Assembly (NCBI GenBank): GCA_024036415.1
Contig: JAMWET010000037.1
Coordinates: forward strand, 186,001 to 250,000
Direction: 5' to 3'
Length of the DNA stretch: 64,000 nt
DNA from: Prochilodus magdalenae
Lineage: Eukaryota; Chordata; Actinopteri; Characiformes; Prochilodontidae
Shown: positions 14,401 to 25,859 of the stretch, in pieces
Position numbering within the stretch: position 1 is the first letter of the stretch
Layout of the letters: each line of letters opens with the position of its first letter
Notes under the pieces: model-generated
What the model saw: the letters and a program-made list of their open reading frames with translations, nothing else
The model's database searches: none
Told to the model about the DNA's origin: nothing
Translations under genes and position numbers: made by a program

Positions 14401-14730
14401 ATAATTGTGTAGACAGTGAACCACCAAGTCTAACTCAGCTGTAGTTCAGGAGCCACATTGTACATTGATGATGCAATTCATGAAGGGTGTACAGGATGTC
14501 ATCATGTCAAATGTGTTATAGATCATATTAGTAATAAGCCATCCAGAGTAAGCTGTCATCATTCTTGTTTTTAAGGGGGGTGTTGTACTAATAACAAATT
14601 AAAACATGCTGATCTCTCATTTGTTCCACTACCAGGTCCTGGATCAGTTAGCTCTCATGCTAGATGACCAGGCTAATGTAGCTAGGTGAGCTGTAAGAGC
14701 CAGCATAATCTCAGTGAAGTAGGACTGGAG
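9430..14730. other. Non-coding stretch with microsatellites and unclassified repeats
   Basis: No gene is recognised. It holds a long GT array (11331-11404), a TATG array (about 11796-11819) and a CT-rich patch near 12600. A block at roughly 10170-10700 contains phrases like ACTGGATGCTCTGAATGTGTGAACTGGATTTCG that resemble a dispersed fish repeat. Open frames here are short and lack splice or domain support. Confidence 0.5.
11331..11404. repeat. (GT)n microsatellite
   Basis: A GTAT start passes into a near-perfect GT run of about 60 bp. Confidence 0.95.
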
Positions 14731-14739
14731 AATATGTAG

Positions 14740-14907
14740 CAGTACATATTCTACACAGAAGCTTCTTCCCATATGCCATCACACACATGAACAGCTGCAC
14801 AATACACTCCACATTCGGGACACTTTCTCACTTCCTATTTTGCTGTGCTGCACATTTAACTTATAATATTGATCTGTTTATTAACAGTTTTACCACCCCA
14901 TTATATG

Positions 14908-14953
<46 letters not shown>

Positions 14954-15055
14954 TAGGAGGTGTGTGTTCTGTGTGTACTGTGAGCTACTGTAACCAAAGA
15001 CAAATTCCTTGTATGTGTGAACCTACTTGGCAAATAAGCTTGATTCTGATAATAT
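14740..15055 (+). mobile_element. 3' end of an L2/Rex-like LINE, interrupted by a GT array
   Basis: The segment TTCTTCCCATATGCCATCAC at the left resembles the coding end of fish LINEs (an FFPYAIT-like frame). The right end, CAAATTCCTTGTATGTGTGAAC then TTGGCAAATAAGCTTGATTCTGAT, matches the terminal motif shared by many fish L2-type elements. A (GT)n array (14910-14950) has grown inside the 3' part. There is no intact ORF. It could belong to the same family as the fossil at 6.8-7.2 kb. Confidence 0.6.
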
Positions 15056-15435
15056 TTAATATAATATTATGAAATATTTTTAGTATAATAAAATATTTTA
15101 GTATTTTTTACTTTTGCAGCAACCAGAGTGGACATAGTTTACCTGACAATGTTTACGAAGTACCCAAAGACAGTAATTCAGTTCTAGTGGTTATGTCACG
15201 TTATTTATGGTATGGGAAAAAATAGATATATGTGGCTCTTTAATACTGGTAAAGAACGTTTCTCCAATTTTAAAGTAAAAAAATTATAATTAAGAGAGCA
15301 GATACCTAAAAAATAATCATGTACATACCCATAATCGTTATCTAACTTGTCCAGTGTGTTCCAGGCTCTTATGGCCTGCTTTCTGCACTACAGTAAACGG
15401 ACACCCAGGAAATGGACGGTCAAGCTGTTGTCCAA

Positions 15436-15450
15436 TGGCGCCCCCTGGCG
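15436..15450 (-). promoter_or_regulatory. Candidate CTCF binding site
   Basis: On the minus strand the bases read CGCCAGGGGGCGCCA, an excellent match to the CTCF core (CCASYAGRKGGCRC-like). It sits in a locally GC-rich island within AT-rich DNA, about 340 bp from a Pol III tRNA gene. Occupancy is inferred only from the motif. Confidence 0.5.
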
Positions 15451-15770
15451 ACCGCTAATGCTAGCTGCCAAAAATTCTGCAACCATTATCTAGCTTGTAG
15501 AAAATAAAATTTCACACAAAGTAAATTTAGTAGTAAACGGTCAAACATTACTGCATTAAGTGATATAAACTTTGGGTTGGGTAAAGAATACATGACTTTT
15601 AAAAGGATATGTTCAACACAACCTATTTTTTTCGATGTATTTCCTATGTAGACGCATACACAAACGATTACGGTACGATAACTATATACACACCGCACCT
15701 TGTGTAACGTACAACAGGTAGAGACAAAGGAGTCAATAGAAAGACATATACAAATAAAAAAAAAAAGGAC

Positions 15771-15775
15771 AAAAA
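15771..15775 (-). terminator. Pol III terminator of tRNA-Phe
   Basis: Seventeen bases past the 3' end of the tRNA the transcript strand has a T5 run, followed by a second, longer T-run at about 15756-15766. Either is sufficient for Pol III termination. Confidence 0.75.
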
Positions 15776-15792
15776 CATGTCTTCCCTTCTGC

Positions 15793-15865
15793 TGCCGAAA
15801 CCCGGGATCGAACCAGGGACCTTTAGATCTTCAGTCTAACGCTCTCCCAACTGAGCTATTTCGGC
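15793..15865 (-). tRNA. tRNA-Phe(GAA)
   Basis: The 73-nt cloverleaf is complete. The 7-bp acceptor stem pairs GCCGAAA with TTTCGGC and the discriminator is A. The D arm GCTC-AGTTGGGA-GAGC contains box A. The anticodon stem TTAGA/TCTAA frames the loop CTGAAGA with anticodon GAA at 15830-15832. The variable loop is AGGTC, and the T arm CCTGG-TTCGATC-CCGGG contains box B. There is no intron, as expected for eukaryotic tRNA-Phe, and CCA is not encoded. The start G and all invariant positions (U8, A14, G18-G19, U33, TTC) are present, so the gene looks functional. It stands alone rather than in a visible tRNA cluster. Confidence 0.96.
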
Positions 15866-16292
15866 GCGGTGTATCGTACTCAACATGTAGCTTTTCATTA
15901 ATACCCTCAACCGCTCCGTGACAGTCTAATAATGTAGAGTGAGCTTTAGACGAGATTCCCCCTCGCTGGGTTTTGCTGGTAAACGTACCTGTAAGTTTAG
16001 TTCACTGTGCTAACGCCTGTATTAAACCCACAGAGGTCTTTTAGGACAACTCACACTGCAGCCCAGCGACATCTTCTGGTGACATTGAACAGCACCGGAG
16101 TAATCCACGCAGGGCTCGGGTGACCTTCCAGGAGAGCGCAGACACGGGCCACCGGTGGCCTACTGACAGGACATCAGGCGGCCCACTGGTGATTGAGTAA
16201 TTGCTTATGGTCCAGTCGGTTCAGTTTACTTATTTTTCAGTCTTTTCCATCCATCAGTTTAGTAAATAACAGTTTTAACATTTAGTTTTTAT

Positions 16293-16398
<106 letters not shown>

Positions 16399-16972
16399 GT
16401 AACGACATGTATAAAGCTGGGTATACAGCTGTAACCAATCACGCACGTGGACCGAACCAGTTTAGGAAACAGTTATGGGCTTCAATAGAACTTCCAGTGT
16501 AATCTATTGTACACTAAAGTGCTATTTAATTAAAAAGGATAGACAAAGAGTTTAACTGAGTAAAAAAAAAGTTGTCAAAATATTGTGGAGGGAAAATCAC
16601 AAGACATTAGATTGAAATAGAAAAACCTAAACCACGAATGAGGGAATGGAAGGTGGACAGAAGAGGGCTGCTAGTGGAGACGGAAAATAAAAGGCATGGC
16701 AGAGAATGGGAGGGAGGGATACAGGCAGAGGAGAAAAAAGCAGCCCATTCAAGGAGGACAGATTACATAATTCGCCCACAAAATAACCACGTACAGTATA
16801 CGTCTCCATGTAATATACAAATATGTAGCATACTTATATTTCATATGTACTATTTTATCTGCCGTCTGGAGGAACTGCACTGCCAGGCACCTTTTGAATT
16901 GTTGCTTATCTTCATTTTCCTTTTGATGCAGCACCACTGGTTACATGGTTACTTATTCCACCACCCTCACAG

Positions 16973-16973
<1 letters not shown>

Positions 16974-17027
<54 letters not shown>

Positions 17028-17039
17028 CTCTCTCTCTCT
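16974..17039. repeat. (CT)n microsatellite
   Basis: A CT run with a short TTTC interruption. It explains the serine/leucine-rich frames that cross it, which are not genes. Confidence 0.95.
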
Positions 17040-17189
17040 TCCCCCATCCTCCAAGGTGACTTTCCCCCTGCAGAGGCAGATGTCTTTGTTCTTTAGGCGA
17101 GTCTGGAGACTGGAAACGGGAAGAGTGGAGAGAATAAAGGAAGAGTGGGTTGGGAGGGCTTTGGCTAGTGAGAAAAAAGGAGCAAAATG

Positions 17190-19100
17190 ACAGAAAGTGG
17201 AACGAAGGGGATTAAAAAAAGATGTCTGAGCAGAAACAGTGAGCGTGTGTGTTTCTGAAAGGAAGTGTGTGGAAGTGTTTACATCAGATACACAATTATT
17301 CCCCCTCTCCTTTTCTCTCTCCCTCTCTCATTGTACTGACCTTTGGGAGAGAGACTAGCAGTGACAAATGCTTACAGTTCCCAGTTGTTGTCCTGACATC
17401 ACGTCATGTTGACAAACAATAAAATAGTCCTTACCTTCAGCATTTTCTCTGTATTGCCACTATTTCACCGTCTGGTTACAAAGCTCTGCCACAATCAAAT
17501 TTACAATAATATTCATGTTTGTCCATCTTTTTTTACTGTACAAAATACATAAACCACACTGGCTGTCTAAATACCTTTAGTAGTCACCTTATTATATAAA
17601 AGCATTATTTTAAAGCAGCTGTAGCGCTGTTAGTAGACATAGAAAGAGGATGAATATCCTACCATAGCATGTATTCATCAGCAGCTCTGTGGTAAAACTC
17701 CTGGTAGGATATTTTGATAGCTTAAATATCCTTATTAAAATACTACCAGCATTAAAACTACGAGGAAGTCAACTTCTTATTCACCAGCTTGACAAATACA
17801 ATACAAAACAATACAAAATCTATACAGACCCTGAGGCATGGTGGAAAATCTGACATAGGACCCAAGGAGTGAAAGGGTGAGAGGGTGGTCAACAGTATGC
17901 CTGTAATGAAGAAGGTTAAAGTGGTAGAAAATGCCTAAGCTCCTGTAGTGCCAGAGTTCGTTTGATGTTGATTTAGAGCAGCTCTAACTTCTGAGAGAGC
18001 TGGACTCAGGTCTCCTTTACCATGCCTCAAATGAGTTTCTAAATGCCAATGTGTGCCATCAAACATTAATAGATGTAAAGGTTATTAAACTGCACCTGTG
18101 GAGTGCAGCATACATCACTAATAATGAGGACCGAGAACTGGCACTTTACTCTAGCTTCTATTTGCGTCAGTGGCTAATAGGTCTTTAAAGATTAATAGAC
18201 GACTCAGAGAGAGAGGGGTGGGGGGCTCCCATTTTACTAATTAAAGGAACATTGGCTTATCTAGGGAATTCGATCGCCGATGTGAGAACACATTTGTTGA
18301 CAGAGACGCAGGAGAGTCTTAATTGGCCTCTTTGACTTTTAGCAGTTGGGATGGGATTAGGGGACCCTTTCTTATAACAAGGTCTGAGATGAACCTATGC
18401 AGACAGTATTCCTGAAGACAGAAGCCTAAAGCTTGAGGCTTGTCAGTGTGGCATCCTAAAGATCTCTGGCTCTGAATATTCAGGAATATTGAAAGCTGTG
18501 CTTAGGGGCATAATGCCTAGGGCTGTGTATGCACCAACAGAAAGCGACAAGAACATCCCCTGCAAGCTCTAAATTGTGTCTTTATTGTATGTGGAATAAA
18601 AATTTTGAGGAACGGTTCCTGCAGGCAAAGTGCTGAGACAAGAATGAGAATGCGTTATAAATATGGTATTTTAAAATAACTCAGCAGTCTGATAGTAAAT
18701 AATATGGCTCAGTCCAAGTTGTTAATTTGCAACAAGTGGAAGTTGGGGCAACCCGTACTGGGATTGGGAACCCATATACTATGTGGAGATTCAGTCTAAA
18801 CAATATGTGAATCTATACTGTTGAGCATATCAACTCAGCCCTTGGCATCTCCCCTTACTATGCGTAGACCTGGTAAAGAGAAAGAGTCTGAATTCTTGTA
18901 TGAGTGTAGAACAGCAGTTGGTCTTTTTATGGATGCCTATTTGCATGTATTAATTACCATTGTTATGTATGTGTGTTTATTCATGCAGAAGCATTTATAT
19001 ACACAATGCCAGTGTATGTCAGGGCATGTCCACACATCCGTATATAATTCATATTAAATACACAAGTTGAAACATGAGAGGAACAAACAAGCGACTATGT
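17190..19100. other. Intergenic stretch downstream of the receptor gene
   Basis: No coding exon is recognised. A short perfect inverted repeat (AATATCCTACCA at 17653-17664 and TGGTAGGATATT at 17702-17713) could form a 12-bp stem with a 37-nt loop. Nothing else is recognisable. Confidence 0.4.
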
Positions 19101-19105
19101 ATCTG

Positions 19106-19111
19106 TTTATT
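19106..19111 (-). promoter_or_regulatory. Candidate poly(A) signal for the gpr22-like gene
   Basis: The reverse complement of TTTATT gives AATAAA about 675 nt past the receptor stop codon, a plausible 3' UTR length. No nearer AATAAA was seen on that strand. This is inferred from position only. Confidence 0.35.
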
Positions 19112-19704
19112 TATAGAATTCGGTCTTATTGCTCATCTATTCCAAAATGCACAATGACCACAACCGAATATGAGTTTAGAACACTGACTATACATACATA
19201 TATGGCACAAAAATCAAAATAAATAGATTTAGACCTTGTTGCAATTATCTTTCCAAAGTCAGTTTATAACCACAGATATTCATCATAATTTATAATATTA
19301 TTTACATCCCTGATCATGTACATAAATAAACACAGTAACTCTATTGCACTCTATCTGTAAGAAGGGCACAGTAAGTAAAAGATTTATGCAGTTTATGTAT
19401 ATATAATGTGAATAAATGTTTCAAACCACGTTGTATATTGTCAGTATTAGAATTAATCAGCATGAAAGGTCTTCCATGCGTGCCCTGGTTTATGAAATTA
19501 TTGCCCCCACTCTCTTACGCACACACTCACTGACACACTCGCTCAGTTTCTAGCACCACAACAGTAAATCTGATCTGCGTGTTCATGGTTAATTAGACAG
19601 TGCCCTGTGGTTTTCTCTGAGATTAGCTCAGTGTGCTTTGGAACGTGCGCTTCTTATTAAACTGTGTTCTGGATGAATGACATGCAAAATCAGATGATTT
19701 CACT

Positions 19705-19708
<4 letters not shown>

Positions 19709-19738
<30 letters not shown>
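19709..19738. repeat. (GT)n microsatellite in the receptor 3' UTR region
   Basis: A short GT run about 50 bp beyond the receptor stop codon, so it is probably transcribed as CA repeats in the 3' UTR. Confidence 0.9.
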
Positions 19739-19739
<1 letters not shown>

Positions 19740-19785
19740 CTCGGTTACCCTCACACATATCTGTAACACACATGCATGTAGACTC

Positions 19786-21612
19786 TTACTCCCTGGTGGC
19801 CTCCGTTAGGCAGCGTTCAGTGGCATCACTGCAATCTGCCCTGTGCTTGCGCCGGTTCCTTGTGTTTGTCCGAATGAGTGTGTGCGTGTTGTTTGTGCGT
19901 AGCCTGCGGAGACGGGTGTGCAGAACTTTGCGCAGTTTCTGCCGTGTGAAGGCGTACAGCAGTGGATGCAGCACCACTGTCCAGTAGGCAAGCACCAGGA
20001 AACACAGCCTGAGGCGCTCCAGCCAATCAGAGGGTCCAATAGCCAGCAGAAGAAGGGGTGTAATGGAAAGAGGTGCCCAGCACAACAAAAAAGAAAGGAT
20101 GATGATGACAGACATGCGGAAGACACGTTTCTGCCGCTCCCGCCGATCCCTGTGACGCCTCACAGCACGGCGCAAAGCCAAGATGGCTGAAACTGAGGCC
20201 CCCACACCAACGCTTGGAGGGTTGTGTGCACGGGCAGGACTGAATGGTGTGGTTGCAAGATATCCTGGTGGAGTAGGGCTTAAAGGTGTGGCTGTGGTGG
20301 ATGTGGGGTTAGGGCTAAAAGGAGTGGTCATAGTGGAAATAGCTGAGCTTGGGCTAAGAGGTGTAGCTGTGATAGATATGGTTGGGTTAGAGTTTAAAGG
20401 TAATGGTATAGTGGATGCAGCTAGGTTAGGGTCAAGAGGAGAGGTTGTAGTGGATGTAACTGGCACAGAGTTAAGTGGTAAAGCTATGGCAGATATAGTT
20501 GTGCCTGTGTTAAATGGTGTGGTGGATGTAGTTGGACTAGGGTTTAGAGATGTGGACATGGTTGGTAATGTAGGGCTAGGACTCAAGGGCGTTGTTACCA
20601 AGGATAAGCCTACAATAGGGTTAGGACTTAAAGGTGTGGTCACTATGGATATGGTTGGGGTGGGACTCATTGGAGTGTTCACTGAGGGTGTGTTGGTTTC
20701 TGTGTTGATGGTCACTGTAGTAATGGTGTCTGAGGCCACAAGCGGTCCAGTGGAGAGAGGAGGAGGGGAGATCGGTGTAGTCCTTGTTGTGTGATCTGGC
20801 GACCTCACTGACCTTTTCCGTCGTTGCCAGAGTCGCCGGGCAGGCCGCCGGGCATCACGCTGAGATCTGGGCGGATGTCCGATGCGAATGCGAAGGGCTT
20901 GCAGGATGCGAGAATATGTAAACAGCATCACGGCCAGAGAGCACAGGAATACGGGCACCTGCAGCAAGAGGTGAGCTTGTAGGGTGCCTACCCATTCCGA
21001 GCACAACACTGTGCTGTTTGCATGAGCAGACACTCCTTCTGACAGCCCAGGTAGCCCAGACACAAACCCTGCCTCAACAAAAGGTAGGAGGGGCACAGTT
21101 AAAGACACCACCCACACTCCAGTCAGCAAAAAGGCTGCTCTTCGTGGCGTCAGCAGACGATTGGCTGGCCGAACACTGATGTCATAGCGATCGAGACTGA
21201 TGAGTAGCAGGTTGAGTGCCGTTCCCACGCTGGCGAAGGTGGCTGCTGATTCATGGAGGCAGCAGAGCAAGGTGTGGTGAGGGATGGAGGCCCCACCCAG
21301 AAGGAGGAGTGTGGCAGTAATGGGCAGGCAGAGAAGGCAGAGCAGAAGGTCAAGGGTGTGCAAGCTGAGTGTGACGGCATGGCTCACAGATTCCAGAAGG
21401 CTGCAATGACCACAGTACAACACCAACACTGTCAGGTTACCGCCTACTCCCAACAGCAGTTCTAATAGCAGCACGGCACTCACTGTTGCCCGGAAGCCGA
21501 GCCACGCCCCCTCCTGCTCAGCCAGACCTGCCCCGACACCATCACTTCCCCGTAAGAGTGGGAGTCCAGGACCCTCAGTGATGCTGCCATCTGTCTCCAT
21601 GGAAACCATCAT
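19786..21612 (-). CDS. gpr22: GPR22-like orphan class A GPCR with a repeat-expanded third loop
   Basis: The 608-residue seven-helix receptor matches GPR22 from memory. TM1 (about 42-66) contains GNLTVLVLYC, TM3 ends in the activation motif LDRYDISVRPANR (140-152), and TM6 is preceded by ALRRAVRRHRDRRERQKRVFRM. TM7 carries HPLLYAFTRQK in place of NPxxY, a GPR22 trait. Cysteines at 117/118 and 204 can form the TM3-ECL2 disulfide. The whole coding region is one exon. GPR22 is an orphan Gi/o-coupled plasma-membrane receptor studied in heart and brain. Human GPR22 has about 433 residues; the extra length lies in loop 3 (about 275-465), which is Thr/Ser/Pro-rich. The second ATG (21609) has the better Kozak context (A at -3, G at +4). 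It is a GPR22 family member, but which fish paralogue is uncertain. Confidence 0.92.
   Translation of the reverse strand: MMVSMETDGSITEGPGLPLLRGSDGVGAGLAEQEGAWLGFRATVSAVLLLELLLGVGGNLTVLVLYCGHCSLLESVSHAVTLSLHTLDLLLCLLCLPITATLLLLGGASIPHHTLLCCLHESAATFASVGTALNLLLISLDRYDISVRPANRLLTPRRAAFLLTGVWVVSLTVPLLPFVEAGFVSGLPGLSEGVSAHANSTVLCSEWVGTLQAHLLLQVPVFLCSLAVMLFTYSRILQALRIRIGHPPRSQRDARRPARRLWQRRKRSVRSPDHTTRTTPISPPPLSTGPLVASDTITTVTINTETNTPSVNTPMSPTPTISIVTTPLSPNPIVGLSLVTTPLSPSPTLPTMSTSLNPSPTTSTTPFNTGTTISAIALPLNSVPVTSTTTSPLDPNLAASTIPLPLNSNPTISITATPLSPSSAISTMTTPFSPNPTSTTATPLSPTPPGYLATTPFSPARAHNPPSVGVGASVSAILALRRAVRRHRDRRERQKRVFRMSVIIILSFLLCWAPLSITPLLLLAIGPSDWLERLRLCFLVLAYWTVVLHPLLYAFTRQKLRKVLHTRLRRLRTNNTHTLIRTNTRNRRKHRADCSDATERCLTEATRE
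20236..20676 (-). repeat. 39-bp coding minisatellite in receptor loop 3
   Basis: Residues 313-459 of the receptor contain twelve variants of a T-P-(L/F)-(S/N)-P core. The cores start at residues 313, 326, 341, 354, 365, 378, 391, 404, 417, 430, 442 and 455, so the spacing is mostly exactly 13 residues (39 bp). Spacer residues are mainly N-P-T-x-S-T/I-T. The reading frame is open throughout. The repeat also produces a long antisense open frame (20183-20794) that is not a gene. It is presumably cytosolic and a potential phosphorylation-rich tail. Confidence 0.85.
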
Positions 21613-21708
21613 GCACCATCAGACACATTGCCAACCCCGCCCATCTGTCATGCTCCGCCTACTCATGCACCCTGCTGGAGCTTTGAGTGGCTTTACTGGT
21701 AGACAGGC
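21613..21708 (-). promoter_or_regulatory. 5' UTR part of the receptor exon, with a small upstream ORF
   Basis: A good acceptor (TGTTTTTCGTAG) ends at 21709, so the receptor exon probably starts at 21708. In the leader, an ATG opens a 15-codon uORF (MSRRSMTDGRGWQCV, stop) that ends a few bases before the receptor start. Another noncoding exon upstream is therefore expected, and the uORF could dampen translation. Confidence 0.45.
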
Positions 21709-21719
21709 CTACGAAAAAC

Positions 21720-24700
21720 AGAGAAAAATAATGGCATGATTTATCCTGAACAGCTGGAAGTGAGTTCTCTCTGTTTTTGTGCACTTTAAAAGGCCCAGAA
21801 CTGTTCAAATGAAAAATGCATGCATTGCACCATTTCCCAGTGTTCCTGATAGAAAATCATGACTTGCATTACACAAGCTTTAGAAATAGCTCCAGTTACG
21901 GTGTTAATCCTGGGCCTCATTGGAATAGACCAACTTTGTAAGACCAGTTACAATATTGCCTCCAATTACACATCGCTGCATCGAATGAATGCATATTACT
22001 GCCCAAAATTATACGTATTACTGCTAGTACATTTTACTAGCACAGCTACTTCACGATTAAGTAAAGACTTTTTGAATGTGCCTGGATCAAAACAGTTTAA
22101 TCATATTGTTGGATTATGTTGGTGATTATAAAGTCTGGTGTTTGCTGATGCGTCAGAGCAAGAAATGATGCTATCATAAGGGCTGATGCTGGAGTCAGGA
22201 GTCAGGTGTCATGGTGCATGCATATTCCAGACTTTAATCTGTTTGCTGTAATCTTCATAAGAAGACTGTGTGGGCTTCACCTGTAAAAAAAACTGTAATA
22301 AGAGATGTATGCTTCCAAGCTTAATATCACAGATATATAGGGACACTTTGTTTCATTGGATATAGTGCCTGGGGGTGGGGCTCATTTGCTTTGCCCTGAG
22401 TTTTATTAGCCAATCGGAGAAATGGCTCATGAATATGTATAGCACTAGCACATGTGTTTAAAAAGCATAATGTGCATAAAAACAAAAGAGCAAGAAGGCT
22501 CTTAAATTAGAAATGCACTACAGTGTTTTGTTTTGAATATAACATTGCACATTTAATGGACAGCAATAAACTATTTGAAAGAGATGGAAAATCCTAAAAG
22601 TAAGGGGCCTTCACCGAAACAGTGGTTATGATTTTACACAGCCTGAAAACAGAAACCCTCTGCAATGGGACATCTCGAAAACACAAAAGCACCTCAGTAT
22701 TTGCAAATACATGGGTGGAATGACAGACACTCAAAGACATACAGTCACAAAATGTGTGGATGAGCTGAATCTTAAGTGAGAGTAATCTTTGATTCTGACA
22801 GACATAATAAGATATTGATTTGGCAGGGAGGAGATGAAAAAGATGAGACGTGTGTGACCATACATGTGACCATGAGTAGTGACTAACAGCTTCATGAAAA
22901 CCATTTGAAACTCATCTCTTTATGGACTGTTCCGCTGAAGTAGCTTAAGATGTGGGTTATGTTATGATCTTTTTAAACTCAAGGCATTAATAGAGTAATA
23001 ATAGAAACAGAGATAAGCTAAAGAAAGACAAAACCATTATTTATAAGGTACATTCCATTAGGAGGCATCTGCCCCAAACCCCAACCCCTAAATAAAACTT
23101 GTGAAAATAATACTCACATTTTTGTATAAAAAAAAAAATATTTTTTAAATTTATTTTAATGTGAAGTGGGAACAATTAGATTTATCAATAATTAATTATG
23201 TTCTTAATAAGAAGCTGTCCGATTTCATATCACTGCTGATATAGACTTTTAGTTTACTTGCAGAGTCTTATTTCAGCCACAACCCTGCAGTTTAGAGCAG
23301 TAACTGAGATTGTCCCTCAAAGGCCTGAGCCTCTTGAACTGTCATTTTGCGTGATTGTCCCTTAAAGTCTCCCAGAGAAAATTAACATTAGGAATTATCA
23401 CTACCAAAATGCATAGTTTCAGCAATAAAGTAGAGCTTTTTGTGTTTTTGTATATTTTATGTGTGTATTACTGTTCAAAGCTGTGTTTGTTAGCCATGTA
23501 CTGTATATGGTCAGCACTGAAACATTTGATAGTGTTTTGGTCCTGATATTATTGCATGGGAAATGACAAAATGTAATGTTCAGTTGTCAGTTTTAGAAGA
23601 GAAGAAAGATAAGTAAGACAGAGTGAGTCAGTTTTAGTCTACAGTCAATTAAAAGTCTGAAATGTGTTTTCATCACTGGTTTAAACCAGCTCAGTAAAAT
23701 GAACCTTAAACATGGATATGCATACACACCTGAAGTTTTAACCCCAACAGTGTGCATTTGTATTAGGGGGAGTATGATGTAAGTATTATCTGACACTGTG
23801 TAGCTATATTTTGCCACTGAATGAGATGTCCACCGCAGGTTTATGTAACATAAGATGAACTACTATAGACTTAGTTCATTTAAAAAAAAACGATGCACTG
23901 CGCCTAGGTCACTCAAAAGGGGCTTAAAACTCTGAGTGCTGTCTTCGTAGTTGTAATTCAGTTGGAACTGAATGAAAAAAAAATGTGGGTTTAGAATCAC
24001 AGCAGCCCATGCCAAAATAACCCTCTAGACAAATAAATAAATAAATAAGTTTGACTGGGGGCTGATCCCATTTCTATGATGGCTGTTACTATGGCAACTG
24101 GTCCACGGGTTTAAGTGTGCGGTCGAAAATGTAAAAAAGAGAGACTGTGTGTGTGTGTGCATGTCTGTGTGTGTGCATGTGTGCGAAGTGCTCAGCCTCA
24201 GACATTGCCTTTTTAGCGCAGCTGTGACACTGACCCCTGGAAGAGAGATTGAAGTTTTATGAAAGAGTGAGAAAGGACGGGTTGGGACAGTACAGCACTG
24301 CAGTTACAGGGCTGATGAAAAAGGTCATTGATTGAGTGCCAACATGGGATGGAATTTTGGTGCTTGGATCATGTTTTATTAAAGAACAGCCCAAAGCAAT
24401 GGGATTTAAAAGCTACTTAGAGAATTAGCTACTTTACGGCGCACCAATTGTTAACACCAATGTTCAGTTGCACACATGCAGCTTCTATAATCCCCATAGA
24501 AAAGTGTTGCTAATAAACAGGGAGCAGCCACACAACGGTCACCATGCCTAATGGCTGTCATCAGCTAGAGAGATTTACAGCTCCCCAGCATTGGGCTGTG
24601 GAGCATGGGGACTGCGTTCTCTGGATTGATGGAGCCCCATCCAGCATCTTTGGGATGTGGTAATGTGGGGTTTGTGATCCAGAACTGTCAACAAACATCA

Positions 24701-25850
24701 ATACTTGACCTCACTAATGCTCTTGTGGCTGAATACAATTAAATCACCACTGCAATGTTCCAAACATGTAGTGTAAAGCCTTCTCAGAAAAGTAAAGGCT
24801 GTTACAGCAGCTAAGGTGGACAATCAGCTGGAAAAAGCTGAAAGAAAAAGACTCTACATTTGTACATACAGAGAGAGAGAGAGAAACAGAGGGAGACAGA
24901 GAAACAGAGAGAGACAGAGAGAGAGAACAGAAGCCAAAACAAGATTGATCAATGTCAATAAAGTTACACACTGGGGGAATGAGAGATAGCACACGAGTGA
25001 GAGGTACAGGTGCATGCTGAGTTGTGAAATCGCTAGAGGGAAATGTTTGTATCTCCTTCTCTTCATCCATCATTCTGCTTCATCCCTCCCTCTCCCTTCT
25101 GTAAACCGTTACTCACCTCATCCTCTCCCTCCGTCATGCATATTTAAAGAGTGAGTAAACACGCTGTGCAGTTTCTACATGCCAGACTAGGCTGATCACT
25201 TTCGTAAGTATCTCAGTAGAACTAACTTTAAACCAAGTTTAACAATCCTGAGCCCCCCGCCCCCCCCCCCTTTCTAATATCATAACTCTGATATCTCCCT
25301 CTGTCCCTCAGCTCTCCAGCTATTAGCTCATCCCTCCCTCTGCGCTCGCTCTCTCTCATATTAAGCTCATCTCTTTCTTTAGAATGGGGTCACATATTTG
25401 GAAAAAGCCACTCACACTGGAATAAAAAAAAAAAAAAAAATAGATGAAGTCACGTGCTCGCGTGTGTGTTCTTCGTGCATGTGTGTGACAGAGACAGTAG
25501 CTTATGTATCTAGGCTACGCAAGCTCTTATCATTATTGTCATGATCATGGTGGTATTGGTTACGATAATTCCTTTAAGAAACGGGAAGTGGAGAAACTGC
25601 TCTAGACTGATATATGGAAACTCAAAGCCCCCGAATTTAAAGCCATCCATGCTGTATCAGTAGTGGCACTTAACGGGATACAGCGTAATAGTGATGAATA
25701 GGCTAGCCATCAACTCCCTTTTGTGGACATGTGAAAAAAAGCATTATGCGTATTATATAATATATAATGTAATATATTGGGTAATATTTCTCACGAGACA
25801 CATCTGGAAACTGCAGCAGCACATCTGGCCTCTGCACTGTGACAGTATCC
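21720..25850. other. Probable 5' intron of the gpr22-like gene; no other gene seen
   Basis: If the CpG-rich block at 26 kb is the promoter, this 4-kb stretch is the first intron. It contains a GA-rich patch (24868-24928), a (GT) patch near 24150, a C-run at 25257-25270 and an A-run (25423-25440). A dispersed-repeat-like block (24430-24770) is listed separately. No coding frame has support. Confidence 0.4.
24430..24770. repeat. Dispersed repeat-like block
   Basis: Phrases including CAGCTAGAGAGATTTACAGCTCCCCAGCATTGGGCTGTGGAGCA and CTGTCAACAAACATCAATACTTGACCTCACTAATGCTCTTGTGGCTGAATAC look like an interspersed fish repeat I have seen in related genomes. No terminal repeats or coding capacity were found. 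The assignment rests on memory. Confidence 0.35.
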
Positions 25851-25859
25851 GGTAAAGGA

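Noticed and set aside
16638..17190. Plus-strand frame of 152 codons
   Set aside because: Its second half is a (CT)n translation and the first half has no domain, no conserved motif and no splice or promoter support.
20183..20794. 203-codon open frame on the plus strand rich in GLGLKGVV-type repeats
   Set aside because: It is the exact antisense of the receptor loop-3 repeat; its periodicity follows from the 39-bp unit. The minus-strand frame has the complete GPCR.
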